Source of the DNA: JBBREP01 sp036501845
GTDB taxonomy: Bacteria; Actinomycetota; Acidimicrobiia; IMCC26256; PALSA-610
Direction: 5' to 3'
Length of the DNA stretch: 64,000 nucleotides
Assembly: GCA_036501845.1 (NCBI GenBank)
Contig: DASXZO010000157.1
Span: 1 to 64,000 of the forward strand
Shown: piece after piece, positions 32,774 through 41,843 of the stretch
How positions within the stretch are numbered: the first letter of the stretch is position 1
How the letters are laid out: every line of letters begins with the position of its first letter
The notes under the pieces: model-generated
Told to the model about the DNA's origin: nothing
What the model saw: only the letters and a program-made list of their open reading frames with translations
Database searches by the model: none
Made by a program: the position numbers and the translations under genes

Positions 32774-32846
32774 GGGCAGGCTCCTCTCCGCAGGGAACGC
32801 TCTTCGGGGAAACGGTGAGCCTAGTGCTGCGCGTGAGGCACCGCCG

Positions 32847-33527
32847 TCACGAGGTACCGGTGATCCACGACAGCAGGTTGGTGAGCATGCGCGCCGTCGC
32901 GCCCCACACCGTCTCACCCGGCAGTTCGTAGAAATCCATGTCGAGGTGCAGGGTGTTGGTCTCGCCCGACCAGCGCTCGCGCCGGAACACCTCGTCGCCG
33001 AGAAGCTCGCGCACCGCGACGTCGAAGACGGTCACGACCTCGCGCGGGTGGGCCACGAACTCGACGGGCGCGTCGAGCAGGCCGACGAACGGTGTGATCA
33101 CGAACTGCGAGGCCATGGTGCCCACACCGTCGAGGCGGCCCACGATCTCGACGTGGTCGCGGCCGAGCGCGATCTCCTCCTCGGCCTCACGCAACGCCGT
33201 GTCAGTGAGTGACGCGTCGAGCGCGGCTTCGTACTTCCCGCCGGGAAAGGCGATCTGGCCCTGGTGCGACGGCATCGTGTCGGGGCGTTTGGTGAGCACG
33301 AGCCATGCGTCACCGTCGACCTCGAACACGGCCACCAGCACCGCCGTGGGGCGCGCGCTCGGCACATCGGGTGCCGGTCGCGCCGGTGCGTGTTCGATGA
33401 CGGCGCGCCGCACCGTTTCCAGCGTGACCGCCTGATCGGCGAGCCCGAGGTGCGCCCACGGCGCCGGCCCGACGATCTCGTACGTTGCAGGACGGGGGAT
33501 GTATTGCCGGCCTCCCCGTTGGATCAC
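32847..33527 (-). CDS. NUDIX hydrolase, CoA pyrophosphatase-like
   Basis: 226 residues with a Nudix box around 93-118: FPGGKYEAALDASL, then TDTALREAEEEIAL, the REUXEEXGU part being intact. The preceding LTKRPDTMPSHQGQIAFPGG is the UPF0035 signature seen in CoA diphosphatases (NudL/YeaB type), so hydrolysis of CoA or acyl-CoA to phosphopantetheine and 3',5'-ADP is the best guess. The GTG at 33527 is assumed. It ends 73 bases upstream of guaB3 and lies 18 bases downstream of the first large prepilin gene on the same strand. Confidence 0.87.
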   Translation of the reverse strand: MIQRGGRQYIPRPATYEIVGPAPWAHLGLADQAVTLETVRRAVIEHAPARPAPDVPSARPTAVLVAVFEVDGDAWLVLTKRPDTMPSHQGQIAFPGGKYEAALDASLTDTALREAEEEIALGRDHVEIVGRLDGVGTMASQFVITPFVGLLDAPVEFVAHPREVVTVFDVAVRELLGDEVFRRERWSGETNTLHLDMDFYELPGETVWGATARMLTNLLSWITGTS

Positions 33528-33545
33528 GAGCGTGAGCGTACGGAC

Positions 33546-36500
33546 TCAACTCATGTTCACCGTGGTCGAGGCGCCGCCGGCGGGGATGTTGACGTTGGTG
33601 TTCGTGCCCACCAGCGCGCCGAGCTTGCAGCGGAAGTCGTGCGCCCCCACGAGCTCCTGCACGTTGACCACGCCGGACGCATTGCTCGTGCCGAACGGAT
33701 ACGTGACGCCGCCGTTCACCACCATGCCCGTCGCGCCCGACACCGCAGTCCCGTCCGATTGCCGCCGGCACGTCACGATCACCGCGGCTGCGCTGAGCGT
33801 GACCATCGTCGGCGCGGACACCACATTGGAACCGAGCGTGATCGTCGAGCCGGTCCATCGGAACTTGGCGTCGTAGGTAGAGGGGAACAGCTCTTGCACC
33901 GCCACACCGGTCGCCGGCGGCGCACCGAGAAAGAAGTACGCAGTGGTGCCGGTGGCGCGCACCCATATCGCCTCGTCCTGGCCAGTGAGCCCGGCGCCCG
34001 TCGAGGTGAGCATGCGCAGTGTGAGTGGCGTCGCCGTGAACGTCACGGTGACCGCACTGTTCACCGCTACCGACGACTGCTGAGCGAACACGCCGAACCA
34101 GCGCGAGCGCACGTCGTAGGTACCGGCGAACAACTCCTGCGTCACGACGCCGGCTATTGGCGTGGCGCTCTGGTACCAGGCCGATGTGCCCGACTGTCGC
34201 ACCCACATCGATTCGTCTTGGCCCGCGAGGCCCGTGCCGGTCGACGACAGCATGCGCAGCGTCGCGAGTTTGCTCTGGAAGGTCACGGTGGTGGGCGCAT
34301 GCACGTCGACCGCCGACTGCACCACCGTCGCACCAAACCACCGTGCCTCGACGTCGTAGGGCGCGGCGAACAGTTCCTGTGCGACGGTGCCGGAGGTGTC
34401 GGGCGCGCCCGACATGATCCACATGGTCGTGCCGGTCTGGCGTACGAAGAACGCGCCGTCGGCGCCCGTGAGCGGGGATCCGCTCGACGACAGCATCCGC
34501 AGTGTCGCGAGCGTGGTTTGGAACGTGAGGCTCAGAGGCACGCCCGCCACGACCGTCACGGCCGGGTGCGGGCTGTCGGCGCCGAACCAGCGCGCGTCGA
34601 AGTCGTACGGGCCAGGAAACAGCTCCTGGTCGAGCGCGCCCGCACCGTCTGGGATACCGAACACCGTCCAAGGACCGGTGCCGACCACGCGCACCATGAA
34701 CGCGCCGTCCTGCCCGGTGAGGCCGATGCCCGTCGACGCGATGAGATGCATCGTCGCGTGCGTGGTGCGGAACACGACAGTGGGTGGCGCGCCCGGCGCC
34801 ACTGCGATCGCCGATTGCACGCTCACCGCGCCGAACCAGCGCGCCTCGAAGTCGTAGTTCGCGGGGAACAGCTCCTGCACGCCGGTCCCCCACGGGTCGG
34901 GCGAGCCCGTGAGATTCCATGGCGACGTGCCCGCGACGCGGAAGAAGAACGCGCTGTCTTGTCCGCTCAACCCACCGCCCGTCGACGCCAGGAGGCGCGA
35001 CGTCGCGGCCGTCGTGGTGAACGTGACCGTGGTCGACGGCGCCACCACGATCGCGGTCTGCACGCTCATGACGCCGTACCAGCGCGCTTCGAAGTCGTAG
35101 ATCCCTGGGAAGAGCTCGGCCGTCACGTCGCCGGCCGCGTCGGGCACGCCCACGGCCGTCCACGACGGCTGGCCGGTGATGCGCATGTACACGAGCGAGT
35201 CCTGACCGCTCAGCGGCGCGCCGGTGGACGTGCGCATGCGGAGCGGGACACCGACGGTGTGGAACGTCACCGTGGTCGCGGTGGCGATCGGCACCGCGCT
35301 CTGCGCCTCGCTGATGCCGAACCAGCGCGCCTCGAAGTCGTAGGTCGACGGCAGTACGTCAACCGTCGCGTTGCCCGAACTGTTCGGCGTGCCGAGCGCG
35401 CTCCAGCTGTTCGAACCCGCGGCCCGGTACCACGCCGCGGCGTCGCCACCGCTCAGGGCCGCACCACTCGACTGGGCCAGATGCACCGTCACCGTCACGA
35501 AGCGAAACGTGATGGTGGCCGAGCCAGTGATCGAGACCGTTTGGGTCGACGTCTGTCCGGAGAACGTGATCGTCACGTCGTACGTGCCGTCGAGAAGCGT
35601 CGCGGTGACCGTTCCCGATGCGTCGGTGGTGCCCAGAACGATTGAGCTGCCCCCGGCCGACGGTGTGGCGCTCACTCCGCCGAACCCCACACCGGTGCCG
35701 TCGACCGCGAGCAGCCGGACCACCGTCGTGCAGAGCTGGAACGTCGTGACGGTAGGCCCAGCGACCATCACGCCTGGATGCGTCGAGAGCGACGACCCGT
35801 ACGTGAGCGACACGTCGTAGGCCGACGGCAGTACCCGGATGACCAGGTCGCCGGACGCGGGCGTGCTCCCGAGCGCTACGGGCGGTCCCCCGTCGACCGC
35901 AACGGAGATCGCGCCACCCGCAACGCCATGCCCAACCGCGTCGCGCAGCCGCACGGTCAACGGCACGGCGGGAAACGTCACCAACGTTCCGTTGCTGACC
36001 GCCACTTGCGACAGCACGTTCGTGGCGCCGTCGAACACGACACGCACGTTGTATGTGCCATCGACCAGCGGCGCGCTGACGCGACCGCTCGCGTCGGTGG
36101 TGCCCATGGTGGTCCACGACGGGTCGCCCGATCGTTGGGCAGACGCGCCCACACCCGCAACGCCCGAACCATCGGGCGCCACGACGGCCACAGTCGCACC
36201 GCTGTGGTCGGTCGTGCCCACCGTGGGCGCGGGGATGCCGTAGGCACTCCCCTGGCCGATACACGAACCCACCTCACTGATCGTGTACGCCGGCCCGGTC
36301 AGCACCACGTCGTGGAGATCGGACGGTGCGTCGAGCAGCGCGTCCGCCACGAGATCGGCCTCGTCGCCGTAGTTGTCGTGCGCGACGAAGTAGGTGCTCT
36401 CGGCCTTGCGCAGCCGCAGCGTGTCGTCGCGACAGCGCGCGCTCGTGCCCGCATCGGCGAACCCGTGCACCGCGAGCGTCGCGACCGCCGCGAGCATCGC

Positions 36501-36584
36501 GGCAATACCCACGGAGACGAGCAGCTCCATCAGCGTGAAGCCGGCCTCGTGTGCAACGCTCGTGGTGATCGATCGGTCGTTCAT
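33546..36584 (-). CDS. giant modular prepilin with about eleven tandem beta modules
   Basis: 1012 residues. The N terminus has a class III prepilin signal: a short polar leader, then G|FTLMELLVSVGIAAMLAAVA with Glu at +5, so a prepilin peptidase should cleave near residue 17 and the protein should enter a type IV pilus or pseudopilus. After a normal pilin-like head (about 20-110), the rest is eleven tandem modules of about 78-85 residues. The middle seven share TLRMLSSTG..LTGQD..., then QELFP..YDFEARWFG..., then TVTF. The outer modules are more divergent. The modules resemble carboxypeptidase-regulatory or Ig-like beta sandwiches. It overlaps the upstream PilX-like gene by ATGA. It probably displays a long adhesive stalk. 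Confidence 0.8.
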   Translation of the reverse strand: MNDRSITTSVAHEAGFTLMELLVSVGIAAMLAAVATLAVHGFADAGTSARCRDDTLRLRKAESTYFVAHDNYGDEADLVADALLDAPSDLHDVVLTGPAYTISEVGSCIGQGSAYGIPAPTVGTTDHSGATVAVVAPDGSGVAGVGASAQRSGDPSWTTMGTTDASGRVSAPLVDGTYNVRVVFDGATNVLSQVAVSNGTLVTFPAVPLTVRLRDAVGHGVAGGAISVAVDGGPPVALGSTPASGDLVIRVLPSAYDVSLTYGSSLSTHPGVMVAGPTVTTFQLCTTVVRLLAVDGTGVGFGGVSATPSAGGSSIVLGTTDASGTVTATLLDGTYDVTITFSGQTSTQTVSITGSATITFRFVTVTVHLAQSSGAALSGGDAAAWYRAAGSNSWSALGTPNSSGNATVDVLPSTYDFEARWFGISEAQSAVPIATATTVTFHTVGVPLRMRTSTGAPLSGQDSLVYMRITGQPSWTAVGVPDAAGDVTAELFPGIYDFEARWYGVMSVQTAIVVAPSTTVTFTTTAATSRLLASTGGGLSGQDSAFFFRVAGTSPWNLTGSPDPWGTGVQELFPANYDFEARWFGAVSVQSAIAVAPGAPPTVVFRTTHATMHLIASTGIGLTGQDGAFMVRVVGTGPWTVFGIPDGAGALDQELFPGPYDFDARWFGADSPHPAVTVVAGVPLSLTFQTTLATLRMLSSSGSPLTGADGAFFVRQTGTTMWIMSGAPDTSGTVAQELFAAPYDVEARWFGATVVQSAVDVHAPTTVTFQSKLATLRMLSSTGTGLAGQDESMWVRQSGTSAWYQSATPIAGVVTQELFAGTYDVRSRWFGVFAQQSSVAVNSAVTVTFTATPLTLRMLTSTGAGLTGQDEAIWVRATGTTAYFFLGAPPATGVAVQELFPSTYDAKFRWTGSTITLGSNVVSAPTMVTLSAAAVIVTCRRQSDGTAVSGATGMVVNGGVTYPFGTSNASGVVNVQELVGAHDFRCKLGALVGTNTNVNIPAGGASTTVNMS

Positions 36585-37051
36585 GCCGAGACCGTCCAGT
36601 CGCGCACTCGCACCACCGCGCCCGGCGCGCTTCCTGCTGCATCGACGAAGTCGACGCGTTCGCGCGCCACGCGCCGGCCCGCGATCGTCGCGACGAGTTC
36701 CACCACGCGATCGGCGCGGGCACCTGCGCCGCCCGCGAGCAAGGCGCCGCTTCCCGAGAGCGGGGTGCACGACGCTTCGACGAGCGCGCCGTCATCGACA
36801 GCAAGCGAGAGCCCGGCACATGGCGTGCCGTCGCGTCCCCAGCTCGGGTCATTGCGCATCGCGTTGACGAGCACGTCGAGCGCGCCGCCCGCGGCATAGG
36901 CCTCGGCGCGCGCCGACTGTGCAGCGCCGTCGGCGCGAAACGTCTCGTCACCCATCTCGAAGGCCGCCACGCCGATGAGCACCACCGCGGTCACGAGCAC
37001 AAGTGCAAGCACGAGCGCGGCACCGCGCTCGCCCACTCCGCGCGCGGTCAT
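36581..37051 (-). CDS. PilX-like type IV pilus minor protein
   Basis: 156 residues. A short polar leader ending in RGVGERG is followed by a long hydrophobic helix (AALVLALVLVTAVVLIGVAA), then NAMRNDPSWGRDGTPCAG and a Cys-rich head (SCTPLSGSG). The layout matches PilX/PilX_N-type pilus assembly proteins, which lack the FTLxE motif. The gene at the end of the window (62648-64000) carries the same NAMRxDxxWGxDGxxCAG motif, so they are paralogues. It overlaps the upstream PilW-like and downstream giant prepilin genes by ATGA at both ends, indicating one translationally coupled cassette. Confidence 0.7.
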   Translation of the reverse strand: MTARGVGERGAALVLALVLVTAVVLIGVAAFEMGDETFRADGAAQSARAEAYAAGGALDVLVNAMRNDPSWGRDGTPCAGLSLAVDDGALVEASCTPLSGSGALLAGGAGARADRVVELVATIAGRRVARERVDFVDAAGSAPGAVVRVRDWTVSA

Positions 37052-37566
37052 GACGCCCTCGGATGCGCTGTGATCGTGAACGCCGACCCCGACGCAGTGG
37101 TACCCGAGAGGGTCAGCACATCCGGCGTCGCACACGTCGGCGCGCACGACACCACAGGCGCGGAGGCCACGTCGCCGAGCACCACCGTCGACACGAGTGT
37201 GGTGCCGGTGCAGCGCCGGCGCACGAGCACATTCGTATTGCCCGGGCCCGGTTCGGCGAACCACGACGCGCGATACACCGTGCCGGCGTCGTCCCACGAC
37301 GTGGTCACCAGCGCCCCGCCGGTGCCGCCGCAAGGAGTCGGATCGGCCAAGGCCACGGCGTCAGCCGTCTGCGCGTCGCCCACGAACAACGCGGTCGCCG
37401 ACCGGACCGTGCTGTCGTCTGCGAACGACGCAGTCGCTTCTCCGCCGTGCTGCAGCACGAGGAACACCGCCGTGGCGAGCGGCCCCATCACCAGCGCGAG
37501 CACCGTCACCGCGGTCACGAGCTCCACCAACGTGAATCCGCGCTCCGAGCGTCGGCGGCGCACCAT
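37048..37566 (-). CDS. PilW-like prepilin
   Basis: 172 residues with a clear prepilin signal: MVRRRRSERG|FTLVELVTAVTVLALVMGPLATAV, cleavage expected after Gly10 and Glu at +5. The head has a Cys pair (CGGTGG..RRRCTG) and the WFAEPGPGNTNVLVRRRCTG stretch. The same WFTE...LVRHRCTG pattern appears after the prepilin signal of the giant gene at 56079-62030, so the two are homologous at the N terminus. The ATG at 37566 shares a base with the upstream stop (TGATG), and the stop overlaps the PilX-like ATG. It is a probable minor pilin of the same pilus. Confidence 0.75.
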   Translation of the reverse strand: MVRRRRSERGFTLVELVTAVTVLALVMGPLATAVFLVLQHGGEATASFADDSTVRSATALFVGDAQTADAVALADPTPCGGTGGALVTTSWDDAGTVYRASWFAEPGPGNTNVLVRRRCTGTTLVSTVVLGDVASAPVVSCAPTCATPDVLTLSGTTASGSAFTITAHPRAS

Positions 37567-38075
37567 CACGCAGCTCGTTTCACGATGGTCAGCCGGCGAT
37601 CGAACGAGCCGTCGCCCGAACGCACCCGCAGGCGCAGCAGCTCGCTGCCGCGGTCGGCACCACTGCACGACGAAGCAAACGTCGCCGGCGCGGCGTCGCC
37701 GTTCCAGTAGTCGGTCTCGACCACGGTGAGTTCGAAGGTGCGGGCCGTGCCGTCGGACGACCCCCACGGCCCGCTGCTGATCCCGGCGGGCAAGCCGCTC
37801 GTGGGGACCGCACTCACCGCGGCGCTCTGGTACGGCGTGCTCCCCGCGTGACACCCTTCGTACGGAGCCGCCGCCAGCGCCTCGGCGAACCGCACCAGCA
37901 ACAGATCGCCCTGGGCCCCGACCCGGCTCCGGGCCGAGAGGGTGAACACGGTGCCCAGCGCGGCGACAAGACCCACCACCGCAATGCCGATGATCGCGAC
38001 CGCGAGCACCACCTCCACGAGCAGCTCGCCGTTCGATCTCTTCGAGCGCTCGCCCCTCGGCGCGTTCCCCGTCAC
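37566..38075 (-). CDS. PilV-like prepilin
   Basis: About 169 residues. The prepilin site is SNG|ELLVEVVLAVAIIGIAVVGLV, where the residue after Gly is Glu, not Phe, and Glu at +5 is kept. The head contains EGCHAGSTPYQSAAVS and ETDYWNGD...SSCSG, matching the second-cassette homologue at 62027-62563 (SCGGTTPYSTTAS, IKYWDGN...SSCPS). The start is uncertain: GTG 38075 gives a 15-residue leader, and the frame is open to GTG 38234. It heads the four-gene cassette PilV-PilW-PilX-giant prepilin and is divergent from the glycan cluster. Confidence 0.7.
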   Translation of the reverse strand: MTGNAPRGERSKRSNGELLVEVVLAVAIIGIAVVGLVAALGTVFTLSARSRVGAQGDLLLVRFAEALAAAPYEGCHAGSTPYQSAAVSAVPTSGLPAGISSGPWGSSDGTARTFELTVVETDYWNGDAAPATFASSCSGADRGSELLRLRVRSGDGSFDRRLTIVKRAA

Positions 38076-38315
38076 CGCCGGTGTGTCGGGCAGCCGTGCG
38101 AGCCGGTGGAGATGAGCTGTGTACGCCAGATCGACGATCGCGAGCGGCGCCAAACGGCCGAGGTCGGGTGACAAGTGGCGCAGACCCGGCGTCGGATAGG
38201 CCGCGCGACCCACAGACGGGCCGTTCCGTGCCACGCTGTGCTCTCAGGATGGCCTGGTGGTGGGTAGCACAGCCCGGTCTGGAGACACCAGGGGCTGGAA
38301 CGCGGACGGGGGGAG
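38076..38315. promoter_or_regulatory. divergent region between prepilin cassette 1 and the glycan cluster
   Basis: 240 bases between divergent starts. Part may be coding if the PilV-like gene starts at 38234. A run of G with gggaggtg just before GTG 38316 is the only ribosome-site-like element. No promoter motif is convincing. Confidence 0.35.
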
Positions 38316-39437
38316 GTGCTTTCGTTGCGGGCTTCGGTGTGCCGACCCGGTGAACTCGGCGACGTTGAACGGCACCTCTGGTCGTGCTTTCAGGGTGCCT
38401 CGTCCGAACTGCAGAACCCCTTCCTCGCCGCGGCCTTCGCCGAGGCCGTGGGACAAGTGTCCGATCGCGCCCGGGTCGCGGTGATCGAGGATGCCGGCGA
38501 GGTAGTGGGCTTCCTCGCGTACGAACTTGCCGCGCGCCGTGTGGCGGTACCGATCGGGCGCATGACGAACAACCGCCAGGCGTTCGTGCACCACCCCGAT
38601 CTCGTGTGGAACTGGGCCGACCTGCTGCGCACCACCCGGCTCGACGTGATCGAGTTCGGTGACCTCGTCGCCGGACAGTGCGACGACCGGCGTTCGCTCG
38701 AGATGGTGGACGCGCCAGTGATCGATACGCACGGCGGTTGGGACGTCTATTTCGACGCCATGCGACGGCACAAGCGTGTGCGCACGACGTTGTACAAAGA
38801 GCGCCGTCTGCGCCGCGACGTCGGTGAGATCACCGTGGTATGCGGTGGTGGCGCGTGTGCCGACCTTGCCGCGCTTGTCGACTGGAAGGCGCGCCAGTAC
38901 CGGCGCGCCGGATGGCCGAACCTGCTCGCGAAATCATGGGTTCCGGCGCTCTTGGAGTTGCTCACGGGCGCGGCCACCGACGACCTGCGCGCCGCCGGCT
39001 CGTCGCTGCGCGTCGACGGTCGCGTGGTTGCCACCGACTTGAGCCTGGTATCGGGCTCGGTGTTCGCCGGTTGGTTCGGCGCCTACGACCCTGCCTACTC
39101 CCGGTTCTCACCCGGGGCTGTGCACACGCTGCACGTGCTCCGTGCCGCGTTCGACAGCGGCGTGTCAGCCGTCGACCTCCATAGGGGCGACGAGGAGTAC
39201 AAGCACCTCTTCAAGACCGGCGACGTCGCCGTGGGTGGCGGCTACGTCTCTCTGCCGTCGGCGCGCACGCTCGCCTACCGGATGCGCCGGGCGCCGTCGG
39301 CGAGCACCCGGGCCTACGTCCTGCGCCACCCGAACGTCCGCAGCTACGTCCGGCGATCGTTGCGCCGCGCGGGCTCGGCTCGTGAGGGCCTGGCCCGCTG
39401 GACCGGCCGGGGCGCGCCGGAATCGGCCGACACGTAG
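38316..39437 (+). CDS. GNAT family acetyltransferase, FemAB/CelD-like
   Basis: 373 residues. The fold is a double GNAT domain of the BioF2-like/CelD (Acetyltransf_6) type often found in exopolysaccharide clusters. Visible landmarks are NPFLAAAFAEAVG near the start, RVAVIEDAGEVVGFLAYEL, the central MRRHKRVRTTLYKERRLRRDVG helix, and the second domain with DWKARQYRRAGWPNL, SLRVDGRVVATDLSLVSG and GAVHTLHVLRAAFDSGVSAVDLHRGDEEYKHLFK. That last part is the family's hallmark C-terminal segment. It probably acylates a sugar or amino group. The GTG at 38316 lies almost on top of its purine-rich leader, so a downstream GTG is possible. It is the first gene of the plus-strand surface cluster. Confidence 0.8.
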   Translation: MLSLRASVCRPGELGDVERHLWSCFQGASSELQNPFLAAAFAEAVGQVSDRARVAVIEDAGEVVGFLAYELAARRVAVPIGRMTNNRQAFVHHPDLVWNWADLLRTTRLDVIEFGDLVAGQCDDRRSLEMVDAPVIDTHGGWDVYFDAMRRHKRVRTTLYKERRLRRDVGEITVVCGGGACADLAALVDWKARQYRRAGWPNLLAKSWVPALLELLTGAATDDLRAAGSSLRVDGRVVATDLSLVSGSVFAGWFGAYDPAYSRFSPGAVHTLHVLRAAFDSGVSAVDLHRGDEEYKHLFKTGDVAVGGGYVSLPSARTLAYRMRRAPSASTRAYVLRHPNVRSYVRRSLRRAGSAREGLARWTGRGAPESADT

Positions 39438-39621
39438 CCGTCCCGTCACCCCGCGTGGAGCGCTACACCCGCTGAACTCCCACCCACCGCAGTCACGAGC
39501 AACAATTCGTGGCGGGCGCCACACACCGTGAGGCCGTTTGGCCAAAGAGTGACAGCAGTCGTAACGTGGGGGCTCGCGGGGCTGCGATCGTTACACGTTG
39601 GACTGGGACGGGGCACAAAGC

Positions 39622-40407
39622 ATGACGGCAGGCGTCGAGAGCGCTATGCGGCACCGTGCGCGACTCGCGGCCGCCGGACCCACACTGCACGAGCGCACGC
39701 CGCTCTTCGAGATTGCCGGGCCTACCGAGCGACCACCCACGGTGACCGCGGTGATCCCGACGCTCAACGAAGCATCGAACATCGCCCACGTGATCGGCCG
39801 CATCCCGGAGTGGGTCGAAGAGATCATCGTCATCGACGGCGACTCCACCGACGGCACGTGCGAGGCGGCCAAGGCCGCTCGCGACGACGTGACCGTGATG
39901 CAGCAAGACGGCCATGGGAAGGGCGACGCCCTCGCGTGCGGTTTCGCGGCGGCCCACGGCGACATCATCGTGATGCTCGACGCCGACGGCTCCACCGACC
40001 CAGCCGAGATCCCGCGGTTCGTCGCCGCGCTGCGCACCGGTGCCGACTTCGCCAAGGGCACACGTTTCGCGATGGGCGGCGGCTCGGCCGACATCACGCG
40101 CCTGCGCCGCGCCGGCAACCGTGCGCTCGGCGGTCTCGTGAACCGCCTCTGGGGCGTGCAGTACACCGACCTTTGCTACGGCTACAACGCCTTCTGGCGA
40201 ACATGTCTCCCCGAACTCCACATCGACTGCGCAGGATTCGAAGTGGAGACGCTCTTGAACATCAAGGCGGCGCGCCGCCAGCTCCGCATCGTCGAGGTTC
40301 CCTCCTACGAGGCGAACCGGATGTCGGGCGCGTCGAACCTCTCCGCCCGCCGAGACGGCGTTCGCATCCTGCGGACGATCATTGCCGAACGGATCCGGCC
40401 GGACTGA
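39622..40407 (+). CDS. family 2 glycosyltransferase (dolichyl-phosphate sugar synthase-like)
   Basis: 261 residues from ATG 39622 (TTG 39598 is an alternative). A GT-A fold is evident: VTAVIPTLNEASNIAHVIGRIP (about residues 41-62), IIVIDGDSTDGT, the nucleotide-sugar/metal site IIVMLDADGSTDPAEI, and KGTRFAMGGGSAD followed by CYGYNAFWR and AGFEVETLLNIKAAR, the last two typical of polyprenyl-phosphate mannose/glucose synthase-like enzymes. There are no membrane helices. It probably charges a lipid carrier or transfers the first sugars of the glycan. A 24-base gap separates it from the flavoprotein gene. Confidence 0.85.
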   Translation: MTAGVESAMRHRARLAAAGPTLHERTPLFEIAGPTERPPTVTAVIPTLNEASNIAHVIGRIPEWVEEIIVIDGDSTDGTCEAAKAARDDVTVMQQDGHGKGDALACGFAAAHGDIIVMLDADGSTDPAEIPRFVAALRTGADFAKGTRFAMGGGSADITRLRRAGNRALGGLVNRLWGVQYTDLCYGYNAFWRTCLPELHIDCAGFEVETLLNIKAARRQLRIVEVPSYEANRMSGASNLSARRDGVRILRTIIAERIRPD

Positions 40408-40431
40408 TCCGAAGAAAGCTGGGACGAACAA

Positions 40432-41685
40432 ATGAGTGTCTCGTACGAGCCGGCGGTGGTCGTCGGCGCGGGACCCTATGGACTCGCGGTCGCCGCGCAC
40501 CTGCGCGGGAGGGGTGTACCGGTACGGGTTTTCGGTGAGCCGATGTCGGCTTGGACCCGCAACATGCCCGTGGGCATGTTCTTGAAATCTGCACCGTCGG
40601 CGTCGAGCCTCTCCGCTCCGACGTCCGGCTACACACTGCTCGACTACTGCCGGGAGACGGCAACGTCGCTCGGCCCTCACGGGCCCGTGCCCATCGAGCT
40701 GTTCGCGCGCTACGGCCAGTGGTTCCAAGAACAACTCGTGCCGGTGGAGCCGGGCCGCGTGGTGTCGGTGCAACGGCGCGCCGACGGCGCCTTCGACGTA
40801 GCGCTCGACACCAGCGAGATCGTCGCGACGCGCGCGCTCGTAATGGCGGCCGGGCACGTGCAGTTCGCGTACGTCCCCGACGTGCTGCAGCAACTGGCCG
40901 GCGCGGCGCCGCTCCCCACCGAACGCGTGTCGCACGCGTGTCACCACGCCGATCTGTCCGAGCTCGGCGGCTCTACCGTCGCGGTCGTGGGCGCCGGTCA
41001 GTCGGCGCTCGAGAGTGCGGCGCTGCTGCACGAGGCGGGCGCCATCGTCGACGTGCTGGCGCGCCGGCCCGAGCTTCGATGGGCAGGCGTTCCCGCCGAG
41101 ACGCGGTCGGGACGTGATCGGATCGTGAAGCCGATGACACCGCTCGGACCGGGTTGGTCGCTCACTGCCGTGCATCGCGGCGCGGCCGCGTTCCGCCACC
41201 TGCCCACCCGCACGCGGTTGAATTTGGTCAATTCGGTGCTCGGCCCGTCAGGCTCGTGGTGGCTGCGCCCGCGATTCGACGGCGTCGTGAACACGCACCT
41301 GTCCACCGAGGTGCGCGACGCGTGGACCGAGGGCGACAAGGTGGTGTTGGAATACACAACGGGTGGCGGCGCGCCGACCCGACTCGTGGTCGATCACGTG
41401 CTCGCGGCCACTGGGTATCGAATCGCTCCGGGCGCGATCGCGACGCTCGAGAGCGAGGTGCGCGACCAGATCGAGTGCGTCGGCGGCTTCCCCAACCTGA
41501 GCGCCTCCTTCGAATCGAGCGTGCCCGGCCTGTTCTTTGCGGGCCTGTCGTCAGCCGCGACGTTCGGGCCGTTGATGCGCTTCGTGTGCGGCACGGAATT
41601 CGCGGCGCCGCGCACTGCGGCAGGAGTGGCCCGGCGCCTGGCGGGCGCGCCCGGTCGTGCCGCACCCGCCGCGAACACGGGCTGA
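40432..41685 (+). CDS. FAD/NAD(P)-binding monooxygenase-like protein
   Basis: 417 residues with two dinucleotide folds: VVVGAGPYGLAVAAHLRGRG at residues 8-27 for FAD and GGSTVAVVGAGQSALESAALLHEAG at about 181-205 for NADPH. The layout and the MPVGMFLKSAPSASSLSAP stretch resemble flavin-dependent N-hydroxylating or Baeyer-Villiger-type monooxygenases and lysine/ornithine hydroxylase relatives. The late LAATGYRI motif is the ATGY of that group. Its place inside a glycan cluster suggests oxidation of an aminosugar or lipid carrier substituent; this is inference. The stop overlaps the ATG of a 52-residue frame (TGATG). Confidence 0.78.
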   Translation: MSVSYEPAVVVGAGPYGLAVAAHLRGRGVPVRVFGEPMSAWTRNMPVGMFLKSAPSASSLSAPTSGYTLLDYCRETATSLGPHGPVPIELFARYGQWFQEQLVPVEPGRVVSVQRRADGAFDVALDTSEIVATRALVMAAGHVQFAYVPDVLQQLAGAAPLPTERVSHACHHADLSELGGSTVAVVGAGQSALESAALLHEAGAIVDVLARRPELRWAGVPAETRSGRDRIVKPMTPLGPGWSLTAVHRGAAAFRHLPTRTRLNLVNSVLGPSGSWWLRPRFDGVVNTHLSTEVRDAWTEGDKVVLEYTTGGGAPTRLVVDHVLAATGYRIAPGAIATLESEVRDQIECVGGFPNLSASFESSVPGLFFAGLSSAATFGPLMRFVCGTEFAAPRTAAGVARRLAGAPGRAAPAANTG

Positions 41686-41843
41686 TGCGGGCGCGGGCGG
41701 CGCCGGCGACCCCCGAGGGCGGCGGACCGACCGTGACACTTGTGCCAGAGGCGCTCGAGCGACTTCCCTGGCGGACAGGAGCCACTTACAGTGGCTTAGT
41801 GAGCGCTCTGCACAGCCTGCGCAAGGGCGCGCACTTCTCATGA
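41685..41843 (+). CDS. possible small protein, 52 residues, coupled to both neighbours
   Basis: An ATG at 41685 overlaps the upstream stop (TGATG), and its own TGA at 41841-41843 overlaps the next ATG at 41840 (ATGA). The protein is basic with a Pro/Gly-rich N terminus and ends TYSGLVSALHSLRKGAHFS. I recognise no family. The tight junctions at both ends match the rest of this cluster, which supports real translation, or at least ribosome transit that couples the flanking genes. It could also be chance in GC-rich DNA. Confidence 0.4.
   Translation: MRARAAPATPEGGGPTVTLVPEALERLPWRTGATYSGLVSALHSLRKGAHFS

Noticed and set aside
33264..35645. A 793-codon plus-strand frame opposite the modular prepilin.
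   Set aside because: It is repetitive because the sense gene is repetitive and shows no protein family features; the sense frame has a prepilin signal and coherent modules.
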